Shown here: piece after piece, positions 25,048 through 32,982 of the stretch | Numbering within the stretch: position 1 is the first letter of the stretch | How the letters are laid out: each line of letters opens with the position of its first letter | NCBI GenBank assembly: GCA_964640665.1 | Contig: CAZXHT010000006.1 | Coordinates: forward strand, 1 to 64,000 | Length of the DNA: 64,000 nt | Source of the DNA: DATKYQ01 sp964640665 | GTDB lineage: Bacteria > Myxococcota > B64-G9 | Direction of reading: 5' to 3' | Notes under the pieces: model-generated | What the model was told of the DNA's origin: nothing | Seen by the model: only the letters and a program-made list of their open reading frames with translations | Database searches by the model: none | Position numbers and translations under genes: made by a program

Positions 25048-27561
25048 CTACTCGGCGCAGTTCTCCGCACCCGGGGAGGAGCCGCTCGCGCAGGGTGAGG
25101 CGACCCAGTTGCCCTCCTCATCGGGCCCGGTCCCAATTCGCTCGACCGAGATACCGTTGCCGGGGTTAAAGGGGAACGAATAGGTCGAGATGGCGGTCAG
25201 GCCGTCGGAGTCGAGCAGGGTGATTGGGTCCGTGGTCGCCAGGCTGTTTCCCAGCGCGGTGTTTTCGGGAGCGAGAAAGATCGTCGCGCCAGGGATTGCG
25301 TAGTCGCTCTGGTATTCGGGATCGAGGATTACTCCATATCCATGGGCGGGAATCACCATGGTGGCGGAGCCGGGAAAGGGCAGGATGGCATCGGTCGTGT
25401 CGCCGTCACTGAAGAGCATCTCGGCGACGTCGACAGGTTGATCGGTGGGGTTGTAAATCTCGATGAACTCGCCGGTATCCTCGTCGACCGGATTGGCCAT
25501 TACCTCGGTGATGACCAGGGTTGGTCCCCCCGGTCCGGGGGTGTAAGCACAGTTGGGACGGCCGGCCGAATGACCGGCGGCGCAGGGTGAGGGAATCCAG
25601 TTGTCCGCCACATCTGGAGCGTCGGGCTCGATGCGTTCGATCGACTGCTCGCTGGTCGCGATGGGGTGAGAATAGGTAGCGATCACCGTCGTCCCGTCAG
25701 CGGCGAGAATGGTGACCGGATCGTTCATCGCCAGGCCGTTGCCGAGGGCTGTGTTCTCCACCGTGACCACCACCGGAACCTCGCCATCGAGCTGATAGGG
25801 AGCCCCGCCCATGTGGGGAATCAGGTCGGGGTCGATGATGATGCCGTGCTCGCCAGCTCCCAGCGTCGAGCTCTTGCCACCAACCTCAATGAGCACGTCG
25901 GTCGAGTCGTCATCCGAGAGCACCAGCCCGGCGAGCTCGACCGGGTCGGAGCCGTAGTTGTAGAGCTCGACGAACTCCTCCTCGGTGGCAATCGCCGGCG
26001 ACGCCATCACCTCGGAGATGACGATCGTGGGGGGCGACCCGCAGCTGCTTCCGTTGGCCGAGCCCGGCGACATCCCGCACGGCGAGGGCATCCAGTTGCC
26101 GGCGGTATCGGCCGCCTCGGCGTCGATCCGCTCGGCCGAAAGGCCGTTGCCGGGGTTGAAGGGATAGAGGTAGGTGCTGACGACCGCCCCATTACGCCAG
26201 AGGGTGATGGGATCGCTGACCGAAAGACCCGAGCCGATAGCCGCGTTGGGAATCGTCAGGAGAATTGCCCCCGCCCCGATGTCGTAGGGCGAGCTGATCT
26301 CGCCGTAGTCACTGTCGAGGATGACGGCGAAGCCACCGGCCGGGACCAGAGTGGAGCCCCCCTGATAGGCGAGCAACTGATCGGTCGAATCGCCGTCGTC
26401 GATGACCAACCCGGCACCGTCGATGGGAGCGCCGGTGGGATTGTAGAGCTCGACAAATTCGCCTTTGCTCTCGTCGATGGGATTGGCAAGGACCTCATTG
26501 ATGACGAGATCACCTCCCGCCCCGCTATCCTGATTCTCGAAAGCACCGAGGTCGGGTCCGCCACCGACCGGCCGCGGATTGCCGTCGAGATCACTGGTCA
26601 TCCCGCTCCACGAAACGCCGCCGTCGATAGCGGGCGAGTCGGCTCGCAAGCGGTAGTCCTTGTCGGCGGGGTCGACGAACCCGGGATCGAGCGAGACGTC
26701 GCCGGTGCCGGCGGTTGCCGCCCCGACGTAGTTCTGCACGTTGCCCCAGACCAGGTTGTGGTGATTGTCCGCGCTGGCCGCGCCGATGTTCATGCCACCG
26801 TGGTTGGAGACCACGATGTTGTTCTGCACGACCTCGAAGTTGTCGGCATCGCGCGAAGCGATCCCCCCGCCGTTCTCGATCGTGGTACCGAAGCCGTTCC
26901 CCACGATCGTGTTGTGAACGATCTCGGGTTCCGAGCGGCTGAAGAGCTTTATTCCGGCCAGGGAGTTGTTGAGGATCAGGTTGTCGTGAACCGTGATGCC
27001 AGGGGACTCGATGAAGGCTATGCCGAGGACGTTCTGACGGATCACGTTGCCGCAAACCTCTCCTATGTTCTGATTCTCTATCCTGATGGCGTAGTTGAAG
27101 TTCTCGACGATGTTATTGGTGACGGTGAACTCCGCCCCGTACATTTCGATGCCGGTGCCGTTTTCCGGGTTGGTCGAAGAGACTCTGAACCCGCTGACCG
27201 AAACCCCGTACCAGCCGTCGGAGTTGATAGAGCCATGAAGCACCGTCGCTTCGGGGCCAGCGCCCTGCAGGGTCACCCAGCGGCGATTGAAGCGCAGATT
27301 CTCGGTGTACTCGCCCGCCACCACTACGACCGTATCCCCTTCGCCGGCGTTGTCGAGCGCCTCCTGGATGGTGTCGTAGTCGCCGGGGACCGATAGCTCG
27401 ACTGGCAACGAGGTCGAGGCGATCTCCAGCCACTCACCCTGACCACACCCGGCGATCAACCCAGTCAAAGCCACCATCATGAGTGTGTTTGCCCGTTGTA
27501 GGAAAAACAAAGGGTCTTTTCTGCTCTTCCGAGAACATGCTTCATGCTCCTGATATTCCAT
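25048..27561 (-). CDS. surface lipoprotein: right-handed beta-helix plus three lamin-tail domains
   Basis: The chosen ATG gives 837 residues with a lipoprotein signal (lipobox LIAGC about residues 34-38) after a long basic start. Residues about 55-320 are a parallel beta-helix of the NosD/pectate-lyase type: DYDTIQEALDNAGEGDTVVV opens the domain and short repeats with Asn ladders follow (VTNNIVENFNYAIRI). Then come three lamin-tail (LTD) domains with starts VINEVLANPIDES, VISEVMASPAIA and VITEVMANPVDED, each with EFVELYN or EFIEIYN and ending in an ERIDA..., SPC... block. These domains occur in exported bacterial proteins and may bind other surface partners. No catalytic motif is seen. No clear SD precedes the ATG. 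Direct repeats lie on both sides of the gene. Confidence 0.85.
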   Translation of the reverse strand: MEYQEHEACSRKSRKDPLFFLQRANTLMMVALTGLIAGCGQGEWLEIASTSLPVELSVPGDYDTIQEALDNAGEGDTVVVVAGEYTENLRFNRRWVTLQGAGPEATVLHGSINSDGWYGVSVSGFRVSSTNPENGTGIEMYGAEFTVTNNIVENFNYAIRIENQNIGEVCGNVIRQNVLGIAFIESPGITVHDNLILNNSLAGIKLFSRSEPEIVHNTIVGNGFGTTIENGGGIASRDADNFEVVQNNIVVSNHGGMNIGAASADNHHNLVWGNVQNYVGAATAGTGDVSLDPGFVDPADKDYRLRADSPAIDGGVSWSGMTSDLDGNPRPVGGGPDLGAFENQDSGAGGDLVINEVLANPIDESKGEFVELYNPTGAPIDGAGLVIDDGDSTDQLLAYQGGSTLVPAGGFAVILDSDYGEISSPYDIGAGAILLTIPNAAIGSGLSVSDPITLWRNGAVVSTYLYPFNPGNGLSAERIDAEAADTAGNWMPSPCGMSPGSANGSSCGSPPTIVISEVMASPAIATEEEFVELYNYGSDPVELAGLVLSDDDSTDVLIEVGGKSSTLGAGEHGIIIDPDLIPHMGGAPYQLDGEVPVVVTVENTALGNGLAMNDPVTILAADGTTVIATYSHPIATSEQSIERIEPDAPDVADNWIPSPCAAGHSAGRPNCAYTPGPGGPTLVITEVMANPVDEDTGEFIEIYNPTDQPVDVAEMLFSDGDTTDAILPFPGSATMVIPAHGYGVILDPEYQSDYAIPGATIFLAPENTALGNSLATTDPITLLDSDGLTAISTYSFPFNPGNGISVERIGTGPDEEGNWVASPCASGSSPGAENCAE

Positions 27562-27627
27562 GTTGAAACCATTGCACAGATCCGGCCACCAGGGCAAGTC
27601 CACAATTCCGTCGAAATAGGGGCATCA

Positions 27628-27671
27628 AGACAGACATCGTCCCAAAACTTGACCTTGGTGGGATAATGTAG
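27628..27671. repeat. direct repeat R2 right of the lamin-tail gene
   Basis: Partner of R1 at 24928-24973, same orientation. It contains the TTGACC that serves as the -35 box of the promoter in front of the 60-residue ORF; R1 has the same hexamer but no -10 box at the right distance. Confidence 0.65.
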
Positions 27672-27677
27672 TATAAA
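27649..27677 (+). promoter_or_regulatory. promoter for the 60-residue orphan gene
   Basis: TTGACC (27649-27654) and TATAAA (27672-27677) are 17 bp apart, 5 of 6 matches each. The -35 box lies in direct repeat R2. The predicted leader is about 45 bases. Confidence 0.55.
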
Positions 27678-27730
27678 TAACTACAGATGAATACATTGCT
27701 GTAAGCCTTTGAAAACCAAAGGAGTCAGTC

Positions 27731-27913
27731 ATGGCCCAATCTGATGTCACCGTATTTATGGAAAACCTGAAGATGTGGGATCGTCCTGTGGGGACGGAGT
27801 TGCCGGCCGTGCTGCGCCTGGAAGACAACGTAGATAAAATCGTCGACGAGATGTTCGATAACTTCTGCGATTTACAGCTCGACCGGACGCACTCCATGGT
27901 GGGAAATTGCTAG
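27731..27913 (+). CDS. small orphan protein, 60 residues
   Basis: The ATG is preceded by AAAGGAG at 7 bases and by a good promoter about 50 bp upstream, which is why I keep it. The product is acidic, has no signal peptide or membrane segment, and contains an amphipathic stretch LEDNVDKIVDEMFDNF; it ends in Asn-Cys. No family is recognised. It stands alone between the lamin-tail gene and the thiolase promoter. Confidence 0.55.
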   Translation: MAQSDVTVFMENLKMWDRPVGTELPAVLRLEDNVDKIVDEMFDNFCDLQLDRTHSMVGNC

Positions 27914-27969
27914 CGCCCGCGATCTGAGCCATTTTTCCCGCTGATCGCGCCGATCTCGGCAGATCACGA

Positions 27970-27998
27970 TTGATCTTCTCATCCCGCTCTGTTATAAA
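27970..27998 (+). promoter_or_regulatory. promoter for the thiolase-DUF35 pair
   Basis: TTGATC (27970-27975) and TATAAA (27993-27998) with a 17-bp spacer. The leader to the ATG at 28092 would be about 87 bases and ends with the strong site AAGGAGG. Confidence 0.5.
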
Positions 27999-28091
27999 CC
28001 TTTCCCACAACACGGCACTGGTTCGATATCGAGAGCAAAGGCTTGTATACTGGCAAATACCTGGTCACACAACTTGTAAGGAGGTTGAGGC

Positions 28092-29492
28092 ATGATCAAG
28101 TTCGGGAAGAGCAACCTGCGTGCTCCGAAGTGGACTCGTCCGGTATACCTCGTTGCCGCGGGCATGTCTGATTTTCGCAAGTTATACCCCGAGAAGAAGC
28201 TCGAGGAGATCACCATGATGGCCTTCAAGATGCTTCTCGAGGAGAACGACCTGAAGATGGATCCGCTCGACGTCAAAGATCTCATCAATTTCGCCTGCTA
28301 CGGTGAGTTCGCCGATCACTTCCAGGATCAGCTCCTGTGCGAGGCCAAGATACACGATTATCTTGGGCTCGATCCCTTATTCAACATCGGTATCAAGACA
28401 GGCGGCGCGACCGGCGGCAGCACCATCTTGGCGGCGGCCGCCACGGTGGCGGGCGGGCTTTCCGACTGCACCCTGGCGCTGGGCTGGGAGCGTATGGACG
28501 AGGTGACCACCTGGACCGGCAACTACTACATCGCCTCCGCGGCCTGCAAGGACTTCGAAACGCGCTTGGCCCGCAACTACGCCTCCTACTACGCGCCCAT
28601 GGCCAGGCGCTTCCAGGAGATGTACGGCGTCGACGAGCGCGTACGGGCCGAGATTGCCGTTAAGAACCGCGGCTATGCCTGCTCGTCTCCTTTCGCCCAG
28701 TCGCCGGGCAGGCACACAGTCGAGGAGGTGCTGGCGGGCAATATCGTCTCCGACCCGCTCAGGTTCCTCGAGTGCTGTGTGATGTCGGTCGGCAGCGCGG
28801 CAGTGCTGGTGTGCTCGGAGGAAGTGGCCTACAAACTGACCGACAAACCCGTCAAGCTGTACACGGCGGGCGGCAGCCACACCCTGCGAACCGGCGACCG
28901 GCGCCCGATGCAGATCCCGTTGCTGCCGAACGAGAAGGCTTCCGACTACGATAAGTTGTATGCCGAGATGGAAAAGCAGGACGGCCGCTGGCCCGGGTTC
29001 GAGAGCTTCGCGGCGACGCGCTTCGCGGCCTACCTGACCTACAAGATGGCGGGCATCGAAAACCCGATCGAAGACCTCGACCTGGTTGAGACCCACGACG
29101 CCTTCACCATCTCCGATCTGCAGACCTACGGCGACATCGGCCTGACGCTCTACGGCCAGGAGCAAGAGTACATCAAGTCGGGCGAGTGCTACCTGAAAAA
29201 CCCCCACACCGGCAAGCCGGGCAGGTGCCCCTCCAACCTTTCGGGCGGTTTGCTGGGCGCCATGCATGCGGTGGGCGCGACCGGCATCTTCTCGTGCAGC
29301 GAGGTATTGTGGCAGATCCAAAACAAGTACGACAAGTTCCACGGCGATCCCAGGATGTGGGAGCGCTTCGGCAAGAAGAAGCCCGACGACTGGGAGAGCC
29401 TGCAGGTTGCCGATCCGTGCCGCGGATTGTATGTCTCGCATGCCGGAGTGGGCAGCCACGTAACAACCGGCGTACTCGAGAAGGCCTGGTAA
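28092..29492 (+). CDS. SCP2-type thiolase-fold protein lacking the nucleophilic Cys
   Basis: The 466-residue protein has thiolase landmarks: LALGWERMDEV (about 128-138), ETHDAFTI (His335) and SNLSGGLLGAMHAVGATG (His392), matching the SCP2/archaeal-like thiolase family. At the place of the acyl-accepting Cys (usually N-x-C-A-S-G) it reads KTGGATGGS at 102-110, so Gly replaces Cys. A normal claisen thiolase would not work without it. SCP2-thiolase-like proteins without this Cys that pair with DUF35 proteins are known as retro-aldolases of steroid side-chain CoA esters (Ltp2/ChsH2 type). I therefore infer a CoA-ester aldolase or a non-catalytic partner. AAGGAGG precedes the ATG; the DUF35 gene follows after 13 bp. 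Confidence 0.87.
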   Translation: MIKFGKSNLRAPKWTRPVYLVAAGMSDFRKLYPEKKLEEITMMAFKMLLEENDLKMDPLDVKDLINFACYGEFADHFQDQLLCEAKIHDYLGLDPLFNIGIKTGGATGGSTILAAAATVAGGLSDCTLALGWERMDEVTTWTGNYYIASAACKDFETRLARNYASYYAPMARRFQEMYGVDERVRAEIAVKNRGYACSSPFAQSPGRHTVEEVLAGNIVSDPLRFLECCVMSVGSAAVLVCSEEVAYKLTDKPVKLYTAGGSHTLRTGDRRPMQIPLLPNEKASDYDKLYAEMEKQDGRWPGFESFAATRFAAYLTYKMAGIENPIEDLDLVETHDAFTISDLQTYGDIGLTLYGQEQEYIKSGECYLKNPHTGKPGRCPSNLSGGLLGAMHAVGATGIFSCSEVLWQIQNKYDKFHGDPRMWERFGKKKPDDWESLQVADPCRGLYVSHAGVGSHVTTGVLEKAW

Positions 29493-29505
29493 GGCGGAGG
29501 ATGTC

Positions 29506-30024
29506 ATGAGCGAAATGGTAAAGCTGAATACGACGAAAGGTGAGATCAGGGAAAAGGGCGACGCCTGGGTGCTGATCTGGCCGCGGGTAGGCGACGAGCG
29601 AGGCTCGCACCGCCACACTTACGGGCAGTTGACTCCCTACTTCAAGGGGCTGGTCGAGGGACGCCTGATGGGAACGCGCTGCACAAATCCCGGCTGTCCG
29701 ATCTCGAAGGGCTCAGGCGAAATCTGGCTGCCGCCGCGGGCCGACTGTCCCGACTGCCACGCCAAGATGGAGTGGGCCGAGGTCAAGAACCCCGAGGGAT
29801 ACATATACACCTACACCTTCGTAGAGCGCGGCGGCACCGGGCTGGAGATCGAGTGTCCCTACTACCAGATAGACGTGAAGCTCCCCGGCGTATGCACCAT
29901 GGTCAAGAGCTGGCTCATAAATCGCGACAAGAAGGTCAAGATAGGCGACAAGGTAAAAGCGGGCTTCAGGACGGGCGCGGAAGCCACCAATACCTGCCTC
30001 GATCTCTACTGGGAGCTTATCTAG
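29506..30024 (+). CDS. DUF35 zinc-ribbon/OB-fold acyl-CoA-binding protein
   Basis: The 172-residue protein has the rubredoxin-like zinc ribbon CTNPGC ... CPDC (residues about 59-85) followed by the OB-fold part (GYIYTYTFVERGG, then VKIGDKVKAGF). DUF35 proteins form complexes with thiolase-fold enzymes, placing or channelling the CoA ester. It has its own GGAGG site and follows the thiolase-fold gene by 13 bp, so the two products very probably form one complex. The insert in the first Cys pair (four residues between) is longer than the usual two. Confidence 0.9.
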   Translation: MSEMVKLNTTKGEIREKGDAWVLIWPRVGDERGSHRHTYGQLTPYFKGLVEGRLMGTRCTNPGCPISKGSGEIWLPPRADCPDCHAKMEWAEVKNPEGYIYTYTFVERGGTGLEIECPYYQIDVKLPGVCTMVKSWLINRDKKVKIGDKVKAGFRTGAEATNTCLDLYWELI

Positions 30025-30054
30025 TACACTGGGCTGATCAGGTTCTGATAAGGT

Positions 30055-31374
30055 TTAAGTGGTTTCGGTCTTGGCGCCGAAGTCGGGCCACTTTACTTTT
30101 CTGGTCAAGAACATCAGCAAAGCCAGGACCGCGAACAGTGTCCATGAACCCACCAGCAGCGCGTAGCGCTCCTCGTTCAGGATGAAATACAAAATAGCGT
30201 AGAGTGCCGCCAGTCCGCCGCCGCAGAACAATGCGTGTCTCGTTGTGGACAGGATGGCGCGGGTATAGCCGGTCACAAGCACGATCGCGGATCCGCTGGC
30301 TATCAGGTATGACCATGAAAATGGAATGTGCTCGCTGCAAGACAGCAGCAACAAGTAAAACAGGACCAAAGCGCAGCCGACGAAAAGATACTGAACTACG
30401 TGGATGTGAAGGCCGCTGATCACTTCAAAGAGGAAAAAGACTGCGAAGGTCAAGACGATGATTAGCAGGGCATACTTGATGGATCGGGTGACGATTTGGT
30501 AGAGCGAGACGTCTTGTACCAGACGCAGACCGACTGACGGGAATCCGGTAAGCAGCAGGTTTTTTAGCGGGTAGGGAAAAGAAAATCCCAAAACGGAGTA
30601 TTTCCAGCGGGCTTGAAAACCCGTCTGGTCCACGTTTCTCTGATTGGGCAGGCGATCGCCGACAAAGCTCGGATTGCGCCAGTTGGATGCCAGATGCAGC
30701 ATGACGTTTTTGGCGATCGGCCTGACCATGAACTCGACCGAGCCCATGACTGTCAGGTGCGCCGAAAAAGAAAAGTCATCTGCGATCATGGCCTCGAGCA
30801 TGTCGAGGGGCAGGGAGTATACCAGGATCCTGGCGCCGCCTATCTGTATCGGGCGACCGGCGGGGATCGCCGTTTGCGTGTCCTGTTCGCCCTCGAGGGT
30901 GACCTGTATCCTGGGCCGGCCGCCGTAGTCAGGCAACCTGCCCGCATCTCCGTAATCCAGCAAGAAGACCAGGGATGCCTTTTGCCAGTCGAGCTGCTGC
31001 TTGTTCTTATCCAGTTGGATAGAGCCCTTGATATCGAAGTCGCCTTCGTAGGTGGGATAGCGAAAGATCCCCCGGTAACGTTCGAGGGCGTTCAGCCTGC
31101 CTTCGGTCTCGATATTCTCCGGGGCATAGGCGTAGTTGACTTCGCCGTCCGTGGAAGGCACCAGCATAAGAGGTCCTTCGATCCTGACGACGCCACCCCA
31201 CTTGCGGCCCATCTCCGCCTGCACTTGCTTCATGCGAACATTGCGTTCCGCGATCAGATCCTCGATGAACTGGATCGGGATCCACATCAGGCCGCAAAGG
31301 CAGGCAATGGCGAAAGCCTTGATCGTGCCCCGGTTAGTGAGGATTTGTTGCAAAGTAGGCACACTGGTTTTCAT
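30055..31374 (-). CDS. CreD-family inner membrane protein
   Basis: The ATG at 31374 has GGAGGG 6 bases upstream and gives 439 residues. Layout fits CreD: one N-terminal helix, a large periplasmic part (about 50-290) with GRKWGGVVRIEGPLM-like start and FPYPLKNLLLTGFPSVGLR, then about six helices containing YALLIIVLTFAVFFLFEV and HIHVVQYLFVGCALVLFYLLLLS, which are typical. CreD is induced by the CreBC system in enterobacteria and affects envelope and beta-lactam tolerance; no creBC genes are present here, so its control is unknown. It faces the DUF35 gene convergently. Confidence 0.88.
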   Translation of the reverse strand: MKTSVPTLQQILTNRGTIKAFAIACLCGLMWIPIQFIEDLIAERNVRMKQVQAEMGRKWGGVVRIEGPLMLVPSTDGEVNYAYAPENIETEGRLNALERYRGIFRYPTYEGDFDIKGSIQLDKNKQQLDWQKASLVFLLDYGDAGRLPDYGGRPRIQVTLEGEQDTQTAIPAGRPIQIGGARILVYSLPLDMLEAMIADDFSFSAHLTVMGSVEFMVRPIAKNVMLHLASNWRNPSFVGDRLPNQRNVDQTGFQARWKYSVLGFSFPYPLKNLLLTGFPSVGLRLVQDVSLYQIVTRSIKYALLIIVLTFAVFFLFEVISGLHIHVVQYLFVGCALVLFYLLLLSCSEHIPFSWSYLIASGSAIVLVTGYTRAILSTTRHALFCGGGLAALYAILYFILNEERYALLVGSWTLFAVLALLMFLTRKVKWPDFGAKTETT

Positions 31375-31465
31375 GCAGGCACCCTCCTGGTTTGTATGCA
31401 CTCGTACAAGTGTGTAAGCAGCAAGGAGCATGCCAAGCAGAAAGAATGTTCATTGAGCCGCCGTA

Positions 31466-31501
31466 ACAAGCGTTTTTCAGCAGCCTAGAAAAAGCGCTTG
31501 T
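31466..31501. repeat. 13-bp inverted repeat upstream of the creD-like gene
   Basis: The arms ACAAGCGTTTTTC and GAAAAAGCGCTTGT pair fully except for one bulged G, with a 9-base loop. It lies 92 bp upstream of the creD-like start and 260 bp before the PIN gene. It could be a terminator, attenuator or binding site; a downstream GGGGCTTAGCCCC hairpin with a T-rich end is at 31578-31608. The rest of the 31375-31660 gap shows no gene. Confidence 0.4.
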
Positions 31502-31662
31502 GTTCAGGCGCCCACAACGGGCCGTGTCGATAGTGTCAATTCAGACCATTGAAACCCGAGGCCGGGATGGGGAATTTGGGGCTTAGCCCCGCCTCCGTCC
31601 CCTTTTTACCTCTAGTGCCGGATCCGCACTAACCAAGCACCGGAAAAAATTACGGCCAATAA

Positions 31663-31699
31663 AAGGGGGTTGACAGTTGTCAACCCCCTTGCCTATGAT
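31663..31699 (+). promoter_or_regulatory. promoter with operator palindrome for the PIN/RHH module
   Basis: A perfect palindrome with 12-bp arms (AAGGGGGTTGAC, loop AGTT, GTCAACCCCCTT) spans 31663-31690. It includes the consensus -35 box TTGACA (31670-31675); TATGAT (31694-31699) follows after 18 bp. A protein bound to the palindrome would block the -35 region, which is the usual autoregulation plan of toxin-antitoxin modules; the ribbon-helix-helix protein encoded downstream is the obvious candidate. Confidence 0.65.
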
Positions 31700-31760
31700 G
31701 AAGCAAGGAGGGCAGGAGGAATTGAGAAAATAGCGAAGAACAATTGCAAAGGAGAACAAC

Positions 31761-32156
31761 GTGGGCGCTGTGGTGCTGGATACGAACCTGGTTTCTTACC
31801 GAATGAAAAAACACCCGCTGGCGAAGATATACGAACCCCATCTGAAGAAAAGAAAGCTCGTCGTCTCGTTCATGACGGTGGCGGAGATGTACGAGGGCGC
31901 CTACAGAGCCAGTTGGGGTATTGAGAAGATGAGAAACCTCGAGTCGGTGCTGGGGAGCTATGTTGTGATCCAGTCATCGCCGTCAATTTGCCGTCGCTGG
32001 GGCGAGATCCGTTCGGAGCGCAGGCACAGACCTATTGCTCCAGATGACGCCTGGATCGCGGCGACCGCCCTTGCAAACGGCTGGACGTTGGCAACACACA
32101 ATGCAAGCGACTTTGTCGGCATAAGCGGGTTGAAACTGATTACTGTTCCCGAATAA
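31761..32156 (+). CDS. PIN-domain ribonuclease toxin (VapC-like)
   Basis: GTG start with AAAGGAG upstream; 131 residues, the normal VapC size. The PIN acidic residues are all visible: Asp7 in VVLDTN, Glu42 in VAEMYEGA, Asp95/Asp96 in PDDAWIAATAL and Asp117 in THNASDF, so a Mg-dependent RNase is likely. The gene is the first of a two-gene module behind a palindromic promoter. No antitoxin gene fits in the 60 bases before it; a possible 12-codon ORF at 31697 is too short. The antitoxin-like gene follows 17 bp downstream. Confidence 0.85.
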   Translation: MGAVVLDTNLVSYRMKKHPLAKIYEPHLKKRKLVVSFMTVAEMYEGAYRASWGIEKMRNLESVLGSYVVIQSSPSICRRWGEIRSERRHRPIAPDDAWIAATALANGWTLATHNASDFVGISGLKLITVPE

Positions 32157-32173
32157 AGAGAGAGGGAGAAGTC

Positions 32174-32428
32174 ATGCCGGATAGCAAATCAAGCACTCGA
32201 ATCTTCTTTCGGTTGAGCAACGATCTGGCCGAAAGGTTGGACGCTCTGTTGCCTGAGCTCCGCGAGGAAACGATGGGAGAGGTCAGCGATCGCTCTAAGG
32301 CGGCCCGCTACTTCCTTATCGAAGCACTGCGAGAAAGACAGAGGCAAGCCGATCGTCGAACCTTGATCGACGAGGCGCTGCAGACTCTTGACGAGGAATC
32401 CTCCAAGAAGGAAGCCGCATCAGGATGA
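32174..32428 (+). CDS. ribbon-helix-helix antitoxin-like protein
   Basis: The 84-residue protein begins with a strand TRIFFRLSNDL followed by AERLDALLPEL and, after a loop, SDRSKAARYFLIEAL, the strand-helix-helix order of RHH DNA-binding proteins. The C-terminal part is charged and helical, suitable for wrapping a toxin. Shine-Dalgarno AGAGGGAG precedes the ATG. With the PIN gene 17 bp upstream it forms a probable toxin-antitoxin pair in reversed (toxin-first) order. I infer that it binds the palindrome at 31663-31690. Confidence 0.72.
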   Translation: MPDSKSSTRIFFRLSNDLAERLDALLPELREETMGEVSDRSKAARYFLIEALRERQRQADRRTLIDEALQTLDEESSKKEAASG

Positions 32429-32515
32429 GCAGGGATCCAAGTCGCCGGCCAGGTCCTCGCGGCCACCTGAAGCCGGCAGCCGAAACGCGTAAGTGCTTGA
32501 TGCCTGGTGAAGGGT

Positions 32516-32578
32516 TTACCCTTCGCCACCCCCGCCGGTAAACGATTCGATCGCGAGGCGCACGATGTTCACGGTCAT
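32516..32578 (-). CDS. possible 20-residue ORF coupled to the 101-residue ORF
   Basis: The ATG overlaps the stop of the upstream 101-residue frame (ATGA). The product would be a hydrophobic start followed by a GGGGEG end. No Shine-Dalgarno other than coupling. It may be chance; it is listed because it lies behind a radical SAM gene. Confidence 0.2.
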   Translation of the reverse strand: MTVNIVRLAIESFTGGGGEG

Positions 32579-32880
32579 TTACCAGTCTGCTCTTCGGAGA
32601 CAACGGTATTATGCAGCTTCTCCCAACGTACTCGTCCCCCGACATCGTGGAGCAAGCGCACCTTGACCGGGTGACCCCCTGCAAGCTCGGGGTCGGCGGC
32701 ACGCAGGGCGGAAAAGTCTTCTTGTTCGAGAAAGGCCGACAACAGCCTCAAGGCATCTTCTTCGGCGGGATCGGAAACACCATCTTCCAGTAGCCGTCGC
32801 GTAAGGCGTTGATGTTCCCTCCGGGCGGAGTTCTCTATGCAGAATTCGTCCAGGGCCAAGATTACCTCGCCGCCTTGCAT
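32575..32880 (-). CDS. hypothetical protein, 101 residues
   Basis: The ATG has GGGAG 8 bases upstream. The product is acidic and helical (ARREHQRLTRRLLEDG, AEEDALRLLSAFLEQEDF), then ends with a possible strand pair (VKVRLLHDVGGRVRWEKL). No signal peptide or known motif. Third-position GC and composition look protein-like. It follows the radical SAM gene on the same strand after about 100 bp. Confidence 0.5.
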   Translation of the reverse strand: MQGGEVILALDEFCIENSARREHQRLTRRLLEDGVSDPAEEDALRLLSAFLEQEDFSALRAADPELAGGHPVKVRLLHDVGGRVRWEKLHNTVVSEEQTGK

Positions 32881-32925
32881 ATGCTGTCTCCCGAGAAGTT
32901 CAGGGCACCGGCCGATAACGGGCAG

Positions 32926-32970
32926 TTACTGGATGATGTTCGGGTATCCAATCGTGTTCTTCGTGTTCAT
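32926..32970 (-). CDS. possible 14-residue peptide ORF
   Basis: ATG at 32970 with GGAG 6 bases upstream, 12 bp behind the radical SAM stop. The peptide is MNTKNTIGYPNIIQ. Such short frames are common by chance; no conserved precursor signal is seen. Confidence 0.15.
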   Translation of the reverse strand: MNTKNTIGYPNIIQ

Positions 32971-32982
32971 ATCCGTCTCCGA

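Noticed and set aside
25666..27396. 576-residue plus-strand open frame opposite the lamin-tail gene
   Set aside because: It mirrors the repeats of the minus-strand gene, has no ribosome site, signal or family motif, and the minus frame has clear LTD and beta-helix motifs.
28377..29618. 413-residue minus-strand frame opposite the thiolase gene
   Set aside because: Antisense shadow; spans the gap between two well-defined plus-strand genes.
31670..31924. 84-residue frame overlapping the PIN gene start as an antitoxin
   Set aside because: It begins inside the -35/operator region, runs out of frame with the PIN gene and has no antitoxin-like sequence.
32316..32702. 128-residue minus-strand frame overlapping the RHH gene
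   Set aside because: Overlaps the well-formed RHH gene and the 101-residue frame; composition is that of a shadow frame.
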